Positions 8,316-16,984 of a DNA stretch of 64,000 nt are shown here, piece by piece. The notes beneath the pieces were generated by a model, which worked only from the letters and a program-made list of their open reading frames with translations, did not search any database and was not told the origin of the DNA. Within the stretch, counting starts at the first letter, position 1, and the number at the start of each line of letters is the position of its first letter. A program made the position numbers and the translations under genes. Source of the stretch: Aeromicrobium massiliense JC14 (GTDB lineage: Bacteria > Actinomycetota > Actinomycetes > Propionibacteriales > Nocardioidaceae); the NCBI RefSeq assembly GCF_000312105.1, contig NZ_HE978636.1, positions 68,213-132,212 on the forward strand. The letters are read 5' to 3'.

Positions 8316-10326
8316 GCGCGGCACCCTGCGGCTCGCCGCCGGCGGCGTCCTGGCCGCCCTCGGCCTCGTCGCCCTGCCCTGGCAGGCCCCCACGGCCGAG
8401 GCCGCGGTCGAGACCGTCGATGACGCGTCGTTCACGTGGGGCATCAGCGGGTACGCCCAGAAGGGCATCTTCGGCCCCTGGGAGATCAGCGGCACCAGCG
8501 GCGACGCCCGGAAGGTGACGACCACGGCGTCCGAGCTCGGCCTGTCCCCGGTGCCGGCGACGTCCCTGCCGTCGGGCGTGAGCTCGGTCAACGCGGTGCG
8601 GTTCACCGGCGGCGACGGCACGGTCGACCGCGACACCGGCGAGGCCTCGCTGCGGTGGACCGGGCGCTACACCGTGAACGCCTACCCGGCCTCGTTCGGC
8701 GCCCCGGCCGAGGTCTACGCCGACCCGCGGCTGGACGTCGGCGCCGACGGGTCGGGCACGCTCACCGCCGAGCTGACCCTCGCCGCCGGCCAGGACATGA
8801 GCGGCAACCCGACCCCGCCGCGGTCGTTCGGCCGGCTCACGCTGATGACGTTCTCGTCCGGCTCGATCAGCGGCCTGGACGACGAGGGCTACCGGCTCGA
8901 GCCCGACTACCGCGGCGTGCGCGTGACCCTGCCGTCGGGCGCCACCGCGCAGACGCGGAGCTGCTCGACCTCCGGTGGCGCCACCGGCTGGTGGGGTGCG
9001 TGGCCGCAGGACTTCCTGAGCGCCGTCGGCGACACCAGCATCGCCGCCCACTTCTACTCCACCGGCTGCGCCGGCATGCAGGACAACAAGCCGCCGCTCC
9101 CGGTCGACGTCTCGTTCGGCACCCCTGACGAGCCCGTCACCCCGACCCCCACGACCCCGACCCCCACCACACCGACGAAGCCCGCGCCCAGCGAGCCGGC
9201 GCCGTCGACGCCCGCCGACGACGATGCGGCCTGGACCGTGGACGACGCCCAGCTGCGCTGGGGCGTGAACAACGAGTCCAACAACCGGTCGCACGCCCCG
9301 CAGCGGTACAACTTCCTGTCCGCCGGCAGGCTGCCCGACCCGGGCAGGGGCGGGCAGTCGGTCACCGCGACGCAGTGGCGCCAGCGCGACGGCGACGTGC
9401 GGATCGAGAAGTACGTCGACGGCAAGGGCTACGTCCCGGCGACCTGGAACGGGCTGAGCACCGGCTCCGACGGCGCGCTCGACACCTCCCCCAGCGACGG
9501 CGTGTTCACCCGCCACCAGGTCGTCCTCGACGGCGGCCAGGGGCGCATCGACCCGCGCACCGAGACCGGCACCATTCGCTGGACGGGCTCGTTCAGCGTC
9601 GTCTTCTACTCCGGCTTCACGTTCTTCCACGTCAGCGACCCGACGCTCGTCGTGCGTGACGGCCGCGCGCGGGTCACGGCGACGTTGAGCGGCTACGGCT
9701 CGGACCAGGCCGACCAGTCCGTGTGGCGGGCGATCCCGGCCCGGACGGTCACGCTGGCCGACCTCGGCCGGGTAGACCTGAAGGGCGACGCCGGCTTCAC
9801 AGTCACCCCCGCGTACGACCGGGTGAAGGTCGACGTGGGCGACGGCACGCCGCAGGTCCGCACCGGAGCCGGCTGGGGCTCGTTCCCGCAGTCGTTCGTC
9901 GGCTTCCAGCGTGAGGTCGGCACCGCCGCCTTCTGGTACTCCAGCGGCGGCGCGAGCGACGCGGCGAAGAAGGCGCTCCCGATGAGCGTCAGCTACGACG
10001 CCGACGCGCCCGTCGCCCCGGCGGCACCGGCGTCCACCGGCCCGGCGTCCACGCCGGGCACCCCGGCGACCGCACCGACCACGACGTCCGTGCCCGCGCG
10101 GATCACCGCACCGGTCGCCGGCGCACCGCTGGCGTCGGCACCGCAGTCGACGCTCGCGTCCGGACCCGCCGAGACGGTCGCCGGCGCACCGACCGTGCGT
10201 CCCACGTCGTCCACGAGCGCCGGGCTGCTGTCCGGCGACCGCGGCTGGTGGGTGGGCGGCGGACTGCTGCTCGCCGCGGCCGGCCCGGCCCTCCCGCTTC
10301 CCCTCCCCCGGCTCCGCCGGGCCTAG
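8308..10326 (+). CDS. htaA: HtaA-type haem-binding surface protein with two HtaA domains
   Basis: This 672-residue exported protein has a signal peptide cut near PTAEA|A, a first HtaA domain (about 36-265), a Thr/Pro linker, a second HtaA domain (about 305-560), an Ala/Pro/Thr stalk and a C-terminal transmembrane helix. Each HtaA domain shows the family pattern: an aromatic start (FTWGIS; LRWGVN), WTGRYTV or WTGSFSVVFYSGF, the aromatic-Tyr-Ser stretch (HFYSTG; FWYSSGG) and a closing VDVSFG or MSVSYD. In Corynebacterium such domains bind haem through Tyr and His. The ATG at 8308 follows GAGGAGG and lies inside the end of the upstream gene, so translation is coupled. It likely captures haem or haemoglobin and passes it to HmuT. 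Confidence 0.88.
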   Translation: MRERGTLRLAAGGVLAALGLVALPWQAPTAEAAVETVDDASFTWGISGYAQKGIFGPWEISGTSGDARKVTTTASELGLSPVPATSLPSGVSSVNAVRFTGGDGTVDRDTGEASLRWTGRYTVNAYPASFGAPAEVYADPRLDVGADGSGTLTAELTLAAGQDMSGNPTPPRSFGRLTLMTFSSGSISGLDDEGYRLEPDYRGVRVTLPSGATAQTRSCSTSGGATGWWGAWPQDFLSAVGDTSIAAHFYSTGCAGMQDNKPPLPVDVSFGTPDEPVTPTPTTPTPTTPTKPAPSEPAPSTPADDDAAWTVDDAQLRWGVNNESNNRSHAPQRYNFLSAGRLPDPGRGGQSVTATQWRQRDGDVRIEKYVDGKGYVPATWNGLSTGSDGALDTSPSDGVFTRHQVVLDGGQGRIDPRTETGTIRWTGSFSVVFYSGFTFFHVSDPTLVVRDGRARVTATLSGYGSDQADQSVWRAIPARTVTLADLGRVDLKGDAGFTVTPAYDRVKVDVGDGTPQVRTGAGWGSFPQSFVGFQREVGTAAFWYSSGGASDAAKKALPMSVSYDADAPVAPAAPASTGPASTPGTPATAPTTTSVPARITAPVAGAPLASAPQSTLASGPAETVAGAPTVRPTSSTSAGLLSGDRGWWVGGGLLLAAAGPALPLPLPRLRRA

Positions 10327-10370
10327 CCCTTCCCCACGGCGCGTCCGCGCCACCTCCCGAAAGGAACACG

Positions 10371-12344
10371 ATGAGCAGCACCTTGCTGTCCCGGGCCACC
10401 TCGGCCCGGCGCCGGACGGTGTCCGGCCTCCTCGCCACGGCGCTCGCCGCGGCCACCCTGGCGGTCACCCCCGGCACCGCCCAGGCCGCCGAGGGCGACC
10501 CGACCCTGAGCTGGAACGTGTCGACGCAGTTCGTCGACCACTTCACGAAGGCGTCGTTCAACAACAACACGCTCGTCGCGAGCAGCGGCGCCACCTACGA
10601 CGCGGCCACGAAGTCCGCGACGTTCGCGCAGGAGAGCGGCTGGGTCAACCCGGTCACCAAGACCGCGTCGGTGCAGTACGACGGCTCGCTCAAGGGCTCG
10701 TTCATCTCCACCGCCAACGTGCTGCAGTACAGCATCGAGATCGCCGACCCCAAGATCGTGCTGGCCGCCGACGGCACCGGCCGGGTCGTCGCCGACGTCG
10801 CCTGGGAGGTGCCCACCGGCACCCCGACGACCGGCAGCAGCCAGGACGTCGTGGTCACCACCTTCGACGGTGCCGGCACCACCTGGGGCAGCCAGGACGG
10901 CGACGCGACGCTCGGCGCGACGCCCGCGTTCGAGGGCGTCCTGCCCGCCGGCAGCCAGGCCGCGACCGACCTGGGCCTGACGACGAACAGCAGCGGCACC
11001 CCCGTGCCGATCGACGGCGCCGCGTTCGCACCGACGTTCCTGGGCGCCCTGCCCTCGTCTCTGCGCGCGCACTTCTACAAGTCGGGCGCCACCTCGGACA
11101 CGAAGAAGGCGCCCTCGGCGTTCGCCGCCGCCGCGGCGCGGCCGTCGCTGACCGCGCGCACCCTCACGAGTACCCCCGACGCGCTCGAGATCGAGGTCTC
11201 CGGCCGGAGCTACATGGCCGGCGGCGTCGGCGTCTACGTCAGCCTCGGCTCGGCGTTCTCGGCCACCGACCCGTCGGCGTTCGTCGCCACCAGCTGGGTC
11301 AACGCGATCGCGGCGGACGGCTCGTTCACCACGGTCCTGAAGCTGCCGGCCGACAAGGTCGCGGCGCTCGACCCGGCCAAGACGTGGACGCTGTCCACCC
11401 AGAAGGCGCACGGCCAGTCGGCCACCGACGCGTCGCAGACCGTCGAGCTCCCCGCGGACCTCGACTTCTCCACGCTGGTCCGTCAGGCCACCACCGTGTC
11501 GGCCCCGGCGGTCACCACCCCGGTCGGCAAGGCGGCGACGCTGACCGTCGACGTCGACTCCACGCGCACCGTGGACGAAGGCACCGTCACGCTCACCGGC
11601 GTCGGCGCCACCGCGACCGCCCCGGTCGAGGACGGCACGGCGACCTTCACGCTGCCGGGCACCCTGCCCGCCGGCGTCCGCACGGCGACGCTCTCGTTCG
11701 GCCAGACGACGTTCTTCGCGCCGGCCACCGCCAGCACGAAGGTGACCGTCACCAAGGCCACGACCACCGCGCCGCGCATCGCCATCTCGCCGGCCACCAC
11801 CGTCCGGGCCGGCCGCGCCACGATCGACCTGACGGCGGGCGGCGCGCAGCCGACCGGTCGGGTCGCGGTCACGCTGACGAAGGGCACGGAGCGTCGCGCG
11901 CTCACCGGCACGCTCGTCCGCGGCCGGGCCACGGTCGCCGTCCCGGCCCTGTCGGCCGGCACCTGGCGCGCCACGGTCTCCTACGCCGGCGACGGCACGC
12001 AGACCGCGGCGACGGGCACGACGACCTTCGTCGTCCGCAAGGCCTCCGTGGCCAAGCCGGCGGTCAAGGTCGTCAAGAAGCCCACGACCCGCAAGGCCGG
12101 CTCGGTGCGCGTCACCGTCCGCTCGGCGTCCGCGGGCACGCCCACGGGCAAGGTGCGTGTGCAGCTGGTCAAGGGCCGCTCGACCAAGACGTACACCGTG
12201 CGGCTGAACAGCCGCGGCCAGGCGAACGTCAAGACGTCCAAGCTGGCCAAGGGCAGCTGGAAGGTCTACGTCACCTACTACGGCGACACGAAGTTCGACG
12301 CCCGGGCGAAGGTCCGCACGTCGACGGTGAAGGTCACGCGCTGA
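10371..12344 (+). CDS. Secreted HtaA-like protein with C-terminal Ig-like repeats
   Basis: The 657-residue protein has a clear signal peptide (cleavage near TAQA|AE), one divergent HtaA-like domain at about 40-250 (LSWNVS at the start, SLRAHFYKSGATSDTKKAPS at the end), a module with GGVGVYVSLG near 290, and three Ig-like repeats (from about 380 to the end) rich in Thr/Val/Lys, each ending in a YxGD motif (YAGDGTQT, YYGDTKFDA). Unlike its two neighbours it has no C-terminal membrane helix, so it may be released or held by the basic Ig-like tail. ATG at 10371 is preceded by GAAAGGA. It is the last gene of the operon and a strong terminator follows. Confidence 0.8.
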   Translation: MSSTLLSRATSARRRTVSGLLATALAAATLAVTPGTAQAAEGDPTLSWNVSTQFVDHFTKASFNNNTLVASSGATYDAATKSATFAQESGWVNPVTKTASVQYDGSLKGSFISTANVLQYSIEIADPKIVLAADGTGRVVADVAWEVPTGTPTTGSSQDVVVTTFDGAGTTWGSQDGDATLGATPAFEGVLPAGSQAATDLGLTTNSSGTPVPIDGAAFAPTFLGALPSSLRAHFYKSGATSDTKKAPSAFAAAAARPSLTARTLTSTPDALEIEVSGRSYMAGGVGVYVSLGSAFSATDPSAFVATSWVNAIAADGSFTTVLKLPADKVAALDPAKTWTLSTQKAHGQSATDASQTVELPADLDFSTLVRQATTVSAPAVTTPVGKAATLTVDVDSTRTVDEGTVTLTGVGATATAPVEDGTATFTLPGTLPAGVRTATLSFGQTTFFAPATASTKVTVTKATTTAPRIAISPATTVRAGRATIDLTAGGAQPTGRVAVTLTKGTERRALTGTLVRGRATVAVPALSAGTWRATVSYAGDGTQTAATGTTTFVVRKASVAKPAVKVVKKPTTRKAGSVRVTVRSASAGTPTGKVRVQLVKGRSTKTYTVRLNSRGQANVKTSKLAKGSWKVYVTYYGDTKFDARAKVRTSTVKVTR

Positions 12345-12357
12345 CCTGACGCACGAC

Positions 12358-12391
12358 GAGGGGCCCCGGGCGCGGTCGCCCGGGGCCCCTC
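12358..12391 (+). terminator. Terminator hairpin after the haem operon
   Basis: A perfect 15-bp stem runs from 12358-12372 to 12377-12391 around the loop CGGT; its inner arm is GGGCCCCGGGCG. It starts 13 bases after the stop codon. There is no clear T-run, as is common in high-GC genomes. Confidence 0.75.
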
Positions 12392-12410
12392 CTCGTCCCG
12401 GCGCTGCCGA

Positions 12411-12466
12411 GATGTGGACGCAGAAGCACCACGTCCTCGGCGATCGTGGTGCGTTCGCGTCCACAT
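12411..12466. repeat. Imperfect inverted repeat between convergent genes (possible bidirectional terminator or palindromic repeat)
   Basis: Arms at 12411-12433 and 12444-12466 match at 19 to 20 of 23 positions (outer GATGTGGACGC, inner GCACCACG) around a 10-base loop. It lies in the convergent gap between the haem operon and the TetR gene, and is preceded by CGGCGCTGCCG, which also precedes the hairpin at 15577. Confidence 0.6.
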
Positions 12467-12492
12467 CGCGCCGGAGGCCGCGCTCGGCGAGG

Positions 12493-13056
12493 TCAGCGGA
12501 CGCCGAGACCGCCGAGCACGAAGCGCTCCGCGGTGTCGCGCGAGACCTCGCGGCGCTGCAGGCATGCATGGACGAGCGAGACGGCCTCGCCCACGTCGGG
12601 GACATCGATCACGCCGGCGTCCTGACCCTCCTCGAGCAGGCGGCGCAGCACCCGCTCCACGTCGTGGACGTGCTCGCGGATCTGGCTGAGCGACTCCCGC
12701 GACAGCACGCCCATCACCTCCGGCCCGAACCCCAGGTGGGTGGACTCGGCGAAGTCGCGGTGGTGGCGCACGTAGACGCGCAGCCGCTCGACCGGGTCGT
12801 CGGACGCCTCGAGGTCCGCCTCGAGCCGGGCGACGTACTCGCTGGTCTCCTCGCCGGCGTAGGCCACGAGCACGGCCTCGCGGTCGGCGAAGTGGTTGTA
12901 CAGCGCGGTGCGTCCGACCCCGGCCCGCTCGGCCAGGTCGGCCATCGTCACGGCGGCGAACGAGCGCTCGTCCATGAGCTCCACGAGCGCCTCGAAGACC
13001 CGGCGACGCACCTGCGCCCGGTGCTCGACGAGCGACCCCCCGATGATCTTCGGCAT
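12493..13056 (-). CDS. TetR family transcriptional regulator
   Basis: The 187-residue protein has an N-terminal TetR DNA-binding domain (about 10-60) with the helix-turn-helix segment TMADLAERAGVGRTALYNHF, followed by the usual short acidic step DREAVLVAY and an alpha-helical ligand domain. The ATG at 13056 is chosen because MPKIIGG leads directly into the domain; longer in-frame extension to 13368 would run across the start region of the divergent nucleoside phosphorylase. It diverges from punA with 61 bases between the genes, so it may control itself and possibly punA. The ligand cannot be told. Confidence 0.88.
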   Translation of the reverse strand: MPKIIGGSLVEHRAQVRRRVFEALVELMDERSFAAVTMADLAERAGVGRTALYNHFADREAVLVAYAGEETSEYVARLEADLEASDDPVERLRVYVRHHRDFAESTHLGFGPEVMGVLSRESLSQIREHVHDVERVLRRLLEEGQDAGVIDVPDVGEAVSLVHACLQRREVSRDTAERFVLGGLGVR

Positions 13057-13117
13057 CCGGCCAGGGTAGAGCAGACGGCGTGCTGCAGCCCGCTGCCCCG
13101 AGCCGTAGGGTCTGACC

Positions 13118-13909
13118 GTGAACACCTCCGACATCGCCGACCAGGCCGCGGACGCTCTGCGCGAGCTCACCGACGGCGCCGACCACGACGTCGCCCTCGT
13201 GATGGGCTCGGGCTGGCTGCCCGCCGCGGACGTGCTGGGCGAGCCCGAGCACGAGATCCACCTCGCCGACCTGCCCGGCTTCAGCGCCCCCGCCGTCGAG
13301 GGCCACGGCGGCACCGTCCGCTCGGTGCGCCTGGGCGACAAGCGCGCGCTGGTCTTCCTGGGCCGCACCCACTTCTACGAGGGCAAGGGCGTCGGCGCCG
13401 TCGTCCACGGCGTGCGCACCGCCGCCGCCGCGGGCGTCAAGACCGTCGTGCTGACCAACGGCTGCGGCGGGCTCAACCCCGACTGGCAGCCCGGCACCCC
13501 GGTGCTCATCAGCGACCACATCAACCTGACGGCCACCTCGCCGCTGGTGGGCGCGAACTTCGTCGACCTCACCGACCTGTACTCCTCGCGCCTGCGCACG
13601 CTCGTCCGCGAGGTCGACCCGAGCCTGGACGAGGGCGTCTACGTCCAGTTCCCCGGCCCGCACTACGAGACCCCGGCCGAGATCAACATGGTCCGCGCCA
13701 TCGGCGGCGACCTGGTCGGCATGTCGACCGCGCTGGAGGCCATCGCCGCCCGCGCGGCCGGCCTGGAGGTGCTCGGCATCTCGCTGGTCACCAACGCCGC
13801 CGCCGGCGTCACCGGCGAGCCGCTGGACCACGAGGAGGTCCTCGCGGCCGGCCAGGCGGCCGCCACGCGCATGGGCACCCTGCTGGCCGACGTCCTTCCG
13901 CGCATCTGA
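13118..13909 (+). CDS. punA: Purine-nucleoside phosphorylase (trimeric PNP type)
   Basis: The 263-residue enzyme splits purine (deoxy)nucleosides with phosphate to base and (deoxy)ribose-1-phosphate. Family motifs are [13 protein letters not shown] (phosphate loop), [45 protein letters not shown] and VGMSTALEA followed by SLVTNAAAG. The GTG at 13118 is close to the domain start. Eleven bases separate it from the sugar-phosphate mutase gene, so they form an operon that takes the product pentose-1-phosphate onward. The divergent TetR gene may regulate it. Confidence 0.93.
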   Translation: MNTSDIADQAADALRELTDGADHDVALVMGSGWLPAADVLGEPEHEIHLADLPGFSAPAVEGHGGTVRSVRLGDKRALVFLGRTHFYEGKGVGAVVHGVRTAAAAGVKTVVLTNGCGGLNPDWQPGTPVLISDHINLTATSPLVGANFVDLTDLYSSRLRTLVREVDPSLDEGVYVQFPGPHYETPAEINMVRAIGGDLVGMSTALEAIAARAAGLEVLGISLVTNAAAGVTGEPLDHEEVLAAGQAAATRMGTLLADVLPRI

Positions 13910-13920
13910 GGAGACCCGCC

Positions 13921-15537
13921 ATGACCACGCTCACCGACCGCGCCCGGCTCTGGCTCGACCAGGACCCGGACGACGAGACCCGCACCGAGCTGCAGCAGCT
14001 GCTGGACGACGGCGACACGGCCGCCCTCGAGGACCGCTTCGCCGAGCGGCTGCAGTTCGGCACCGCGGGCCTGCGCGGCGAGCTGGGCGCCGGGCCGAAC
14101 CGCATGAACCGGGTCATCGTGGCCCAGGCGGCGGCCGGCCTGGCGGCGTACCTCAAGCAGCACGAGGACGACCCGAGCGTCGTCGTCGGGTACGACGCGC
14201 GCTACAAGTCCGAGCGGTTCGCCCGCGACACCGCCGAGGTCATGCAGGGCCTGGGCGTGCGCGCCCACCTGCTGCCCACCCACCTGCCGACGCCGGTGCT
14301 CGCCTTCGCGATCCGTCACCTCGGCGTGAGCGCGGGCGTCATGGTCACCGCCTCGCACAACCCGCCGCGCGACAACGGCTACAAGGTCTACCTGGGTGAC
14401 TCCAGCCAGATCGTGCCGCCGGCCGACGCCGACATCTCCGCCGAGATCGACCGGGTCGGACGCGTCGACGAGCTGCCCCGCTCGTCCGACTACACGGTGC
14501 TCGGCGACGACGTGGCCGCCGCGTACGTGGAGGCTTGCGTGGCGCTCGCGTCCGACGGGCCGCGCGACGTCGTGGCGGTCTACACGCCGATGCACGGCGT
14601 CGGCCGTGACACCCTGCTCGAGGTGCTCGACCGGGCCGGCTTCCCCGCGCCGCACGTCGTCACCGAGCAGGGCGACCCCGACCCGGCGTTCCCCACCGTC
14701 GCCTTCCCGAACCCCGAGGAGCCCGGCGCGATGGATCTCGCGCTGGCGCTGGCGTCCGACGTGGACGCCGACGTGATCATCGCCAACGACCCCGACGCCG
14801 ACCGCTGCGCCGTGGGCGTGCGTGACGGCGACGGCCACCGGATGCTCTCGGGCGACCAGGTCGGCTCGCTGCTCGGCCACTACATGCTGGAGCGCGGCGC
14901 GGAGGGCACCTACGCGGCGTCCATCGTGTCGTCGTCGGTGCTGGGCCGGCAGGCCGAGGCGGCCGGACGCCCGTGGCGCCAGACGCTCACCGGGTTCAAG
15001 TGGCTGGGCAAGATCGACGACCTGGCCTACGGCTACGAGGAGGCGCTCGGCTACAGCGTCGCCCCGCACATCGCCCGCGACAAGGACGGCGTCTCGGCCG
15101 CCCTCGCGGTGCACGAGCTGGCCGCGTCGCTCAAGGCCGAGGGCCGCACGCTGCTCGACCTGCTCGACGACATCGCCCGCGAGCACGGCCTGCACGCCAC
15201 CACGCAGCTGTCGGTGCGGGTCGACGACCGCTCGATCATCAGCGACGCCATGACGACCCTGCGCACGTCCCCGCCGGAGTCGCTCGGCGGGCTGGCGGTC
15301 ACGTCGGTCGACGACCTCGAGGACGGCTACGAGGGCCTGCCGCCGACCGACGGCATCCGGATCGGGCTCGAGGGCGGCGCGCGGGTCATCGCGCGTCCGT
15401 CGGGCACCGAGCCGAAGCTCAAGTGCTACCTGGAGGTCGTGGTCGAGGCCGGCGCCGACGTCGACGCGGCCCGGCGCGAGGCCGGCGAGCGGCTCGACGC
15501 GATCAAGGCCGACCTCTCGACCCTGCTCGGCCTCTAG
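13921..15537 (+). CDS. Phospho-sugar mutase (phosphomannomutase/phosphopentomutase-like, alpha-D-phosphohexomutase superfamily)
   Basis: The 538-residue enzyme has all four superfamily signatures: GTAGLRGELG near residue 43 (substrate entry), the phosphoserine loop VTASHNPPRDNGYK, the metal loop NDPDADRCAVG, and the C-terminal phosphate-binding RPSGTEPKLKCYLE. An ATG with GAGGAGA just upstream begins 11 bases after punA. Proteins of this length and with the FGTAGLRG opening are usually annotated phosphomannomutase, but the operon with a nucleoside phosphorylase argues for ribose-1-phosphate to ribose-5-phosphate conversion. The substrate choice is therefore an inference from context. Confidence 0.9.
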   Translation: MTTLTDRARLWLDQDPDDETRTELQQLLDDGDTAALEDRFAERLQFGTAGLRGELGAGPNRMNRVIVAQAAAGLAAYLKQHEDDPSVVVGYDARYKSERFARDTAEVMQGLGVRAHLLPTHLPTPVLAFAIRHLGVSAGVMVTASHNPPRDNGYKVYLGDSSQIVPPADADISAEIDRVGRVDELPRSSDYTVLGDDVAAAYVEACVALASDGPRDVVAVYTPMHGVGRDTLLEVLDRAGFPAPHVVTEQGDPDPAFPTVAFPNPEEPGAMDLALALASDVDADVIIANDPDADRCAVGVRDGDGHRMLSGDQVGSLLGHYMLERGAEGTYAASIVSSSVLGRQAEAAGRPWRQTLTGFKWLGKIDDLAYGYEEALGYSVAPHIARDKDGVSAALAVHELAASLKAEGRTLLDLLDDIAREHGLHATTQLSVRVDDRSIISDAMTTLRTSPPESLGGLAVTSVDDLEDGYEGLPPTDGIRIGLEGGARVIARPSGTEPKLKCYLEVVVEAGADVDAARREAGERLDAIKADLSTLLGL

Positions 15538-15576
15538 CCCGCACCCTCACCTCGTCGCGGCGCTGCCGCGAAGTGT

Positions 15577-15619
15577 GAGGAAAAGGACCCCTTTCCGCGC
15601 GAAAGGGGTCCTTTTCTTC
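15577..15619. terminator. Bidirectional terminator hairpin between the mutase and deoC
   Basis: The 19-base left arm (15577-15595, ending GACCCCTTTC) and right arm (15601-15619) differ at one position and enclose the loop CGCGC. The right arm is followed by TTTTCTTC-type pyrimidines and the left preceded by purines, so it can end transcripts from both strands. Weaker pairing extends to about 15570-15626. Confidence 0.85.
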
Positions 15620-15651
15620 ACGAATCCCGGCGGACGCCGGGCTCGGGTGAC

Positions 15652-16371
15652 TCAGTAGCTGGAGGCGTCCTCGGTGGTGGACGCCTCGGCGCCGGCCAGC
15701 CGCGACCCCAGCTCGTCCAGGATCGTCGCCGTGGCGCTGGTGCCGAAGCGGGTGACGCCGAGCGCCTTCATCTCCAGCAGGGTGTCGAGGCTGCGCACGC
15801 CGCCGGACGCCTTGACCTGCACGTGCTCGGGCGAGCTCGCGCGCATGAGGGTGACGTGCTCGATCGTCGCGCCGCCGCCGGCGAAGCCCGTGGACGTCTT
15901 GACGAAGTCGGCGCCCGCGTCGGCGGTGGCGCGGCAGGCGGCGACGATCTCGTCGTCGCTCAGGTACGCGGTCTCGAAGATGACCTTGACGACCTTGCCC
16001 TGAGCCGCGGCGACCACCGCGGCGATGTCGTCGCGGACGTCGTCGAGCAGGCCGCTGCGCAGGCGACCGATGTTCAGCACCATGTCCAGCTCGGACGCGC
16101 CGTCGGCGAGCGCCTGCTCGGCCTCGGCGACCTTGGCCTGGGTGGACGTCGTGCCGTGCGGGAAGCCGATGACCGTGCCGACCGCGACGCCGGAGCCGTC
16201 GAGCCGGGCCACCGCGTGCGCGACGTCGCTGGGACGCACGCAGACGCTGAAGATGCGGTAGCGCGCCGCGAGGTCCAGGTCGGTGTCGACCTGGTCGCGG
16301 GTGAGCTCGGGCTTGAGGATCGCGTGGTCGATCATGCCGGCGATGTCGGCCACGGTGACGTCGAGTGCCAT
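15652..16371 (-). CDS. deoC: Deoxyribose-phosphate aldolase
   Basis: The 239-residue TIM-barrel aldolase splits 2-deoxyribose-5-phosphate into glyceraldehyde-3-phosphate and acetaldehyde. It shows the family's DHAILKPELT opening, the lysine region KVIFETAYLSDDEI and the Schiff-base lysine motif FVKTSTGF, plus KASGGVRSLD near the end. It completes the route started by punA, deoA and the mutase but is encoded alone, converging on the mutase gene through the hairpin at 15577. Confidence 0.95.
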   Translation of the reverse strand: MALDVTVADIAGMIDHAILKPELTRDQVDTDLDLAARYRIFSVCVRPSDVAHAVARLDGSGVAVGTVIGFPHGTTSTQAKVAEAEQALADGASELDMVLNIGRLRSGLLDDVRDDIAAVVAAAQGKVVKVIFETAYLSDDEIVAACRATADAGADFVKTSTGFAGGGATIEHVTLMRASSPEHVQVKASGGVRSLDTLLEMKALGVTRFGTSATATILDELGSRLAGAEASTTEDASSY

Positions 16372-16406
16372 GCAGGCCAGCGTAGTCGGGCGTCTAGAGT
16401 GCTCGG

Positions 16407-16982
16407 GTGCCCCGTCGCGTCGTGATCCTCGCCGGACCCTCGGGCTCGGGCAAGTCCCGGCTCGCGCGCCGGCTCGGCGTCCCCACCCTGCGCCTGGACG
16501 ACTTCTACCGCGACCTCGACGAGCCGGGCATGCCGATGTCCGACCTCGGCCTCGTCGACTGGGACCACCCAGGCTCGTGGGACGCCGACCAGGCGGTGTC
16601 CACCATCGCGGAGCTGTGCGCCACCGGCACCGCCGACGTGCCGGTCTACTCGCTGTCGGCCAGCCGCCGGGTCGACCTGGAGCACCTGCGCGTCAGCACC
16701 GACCTGTTCGTCGCCGAGGGCCTGTTCGCCCCGCAGATCGTCGACACCTGCCGCCGCGCCGGGCTGCTGGAGGAGGCGATCTGCCTGCGCCGCCCGCGCA
16801 TGGTGACGTTCTGCCTGCGCCTGTTCCGCGACCTGCGCGAGGGCCGCAAGGCGCCGCACGTGCTGGTGCGCCGCGGCTGGCGGCTCATGAAGGACGAGCC
16901 CGCGGTCGTCGCCGAGGCCGTCGCGCACGGCTGCGTCCCCATGACCCCCAAGCAGGCCGAGAAGCGGCTGCAGAGGAGCTGA
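16407..16982 (+). CDS. Uridine kinase-like P-loop protein
   Basis: The 191-residue protein starts with a P-loop (VILAGPSGSGKSRLARRLG, residues 5-23) and has LRLDDFYRDLDEPG and DWDHPGSWD, both typical of the uridine/cytidine kinase and phosphoribulokinase superfamily. The LFVAEGLFA segment corresponds to the family's strand before the lid. It probably phosphorylates a nucleoside or another small hydroxyl substrate. It lies 2 bases upstream of cofD and the two should be cotranscribed, but no link of this kinase to F420 is established. GTG start, as for cofD. Confidence 0.75.
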   Translation: MPRRVVILAGPSGSGKSRLARRLGVPTLRLDDFYRDLDEPGMPMSDLGLVDWDHPGSWDADQAVSTIAELCATGTADVPVYSLSASRRVDLEHLRVSTDLFVAEGLFAPQIVDTCRRAGLLEEAICLRRPRMVTFCLRLFRDLREGRKAPHVLVRRGWRLMKDEPAVVAEAVAHGCVPMTPKQAEKRLQRS

Positions 16983-16984
16983 GC

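Noticed and set aside
8436-9128. Arg/Pro-rich frames inside htaA
   Set aside because: They are frame shadows of the HtaA gene with low-complexity translation.
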